From Solirubrobacterales bacterium (lineage in GTDB: Bacteria > Actinomycetota > Thermoleophilia > Solirubrobacterales > Solirubrobacteraceae): a stretch of DNA of 12,665 bases. Positions 12,590 through 12,665 of this stretch are shown piece after piece. The translations under genes were made by a program, and so were the position numbers. The DNA lies in assembly GCA_009781575.1 (NCBI GenBank), contig WQXW01000021.1, positions 1 to 12,665 on the forward strand, read 5' to 3'. The notes under the pieces were generated by a model. The model was given only the letters and a program-made list of their open reading frames with translations. It made no database searches and had not been told where the DNA came from. The first letter of the stretch is position 1; each line of letters starts with the position of its first letter.

Positions 12590-12665
12590 GCGACCCATCG
12601 CGCAAGTGCGGCGGAGCGGGCGCCGCAGGCCGGGAGAGGTTGGCCACTGCGCGACGCCCGCCGGC

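Overview
The window is very GC-rich and reads as chromosome of an actinobacterium, most likely class Thermoleophilia (Solirubrobacterales/Conexibacter-like). I infer this from the GC content, the GTG/TTG starts, the secreted multi-module protein with a basic beta-rich C-terminus, and the mix of families (COG4315, DUF5996, two-domain dCTP deaminase, COG1672-type ATPase). No taxonomic search was run.

Layout. 1-620 (-): N-terminal 206 codons of aconitase AcnA. 621-949: gene-free, very GC-rich. 950-3916 (-): a 988-residue secreted protein built from repeated Cys-containing modules. 4115-5035 (+): DUF5996 protein. 5205-6311 (+): STAND/AAA-type ATPase, preceded by two matching 19-bp inverted repeats that each enclose a -10-like hexamer. 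6312-6993: about 680 bp of debris with no intact gene. It holds a dispersed palindromic repeat, a possible terminator, inverted repeats and at least two apparent gene relics, one matching the C-terminal part of the neighbouring ATPase. 6994-7248 (-): small winged-helix protein. 7401-8588 (-): two-domain dCTP deaminase, head to head with 8589-9284 (+), an AbiEi-like winged-helix protein. 9526-9966 and 9963-10412 (+): a two-gene, 4-bp-overlapping module of a DUF6932-like minimal nucleotidyltransferase and an XRE regulator, arranged like a toxin-antitoxin pair. 10409-11059 (-): secreted COG4315 repeat protein whose stop shares a CTAG with the XRE stop. 11060-11382: palindrome-rich spacer with the second copy of the dispersed repeat. 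11383-11901 (+): Uma2-family PD-(D/E)XK protein. 12116-12589 (+): coiled coil plus winged-helix protein.

How it fits together. Housekeeping genes (acnA, dcd) lie among accessory genes of regulatory, defence or toxin-antitoxin character (ATPase, AbiEi-like, NTase+XRE, Uma2). The debris region and the shared repeat suggest a site of repeated gene gain and loss. Several accessory genes (ATPase, DUF6932, Uma2) have a TANNNT hexamer 6-8 bases before the likely start codon and no Shine-Dalgarno, which fits leaderless transcripts. DUF5996, AcnA, the large secreted protein and COG4315 have clear ribosome binding sites. The most notable signals are the twin operator/promoters of the ATPase, the ATPase relic downstream of it, the dispersed palindrome and the NTase-XRE module.
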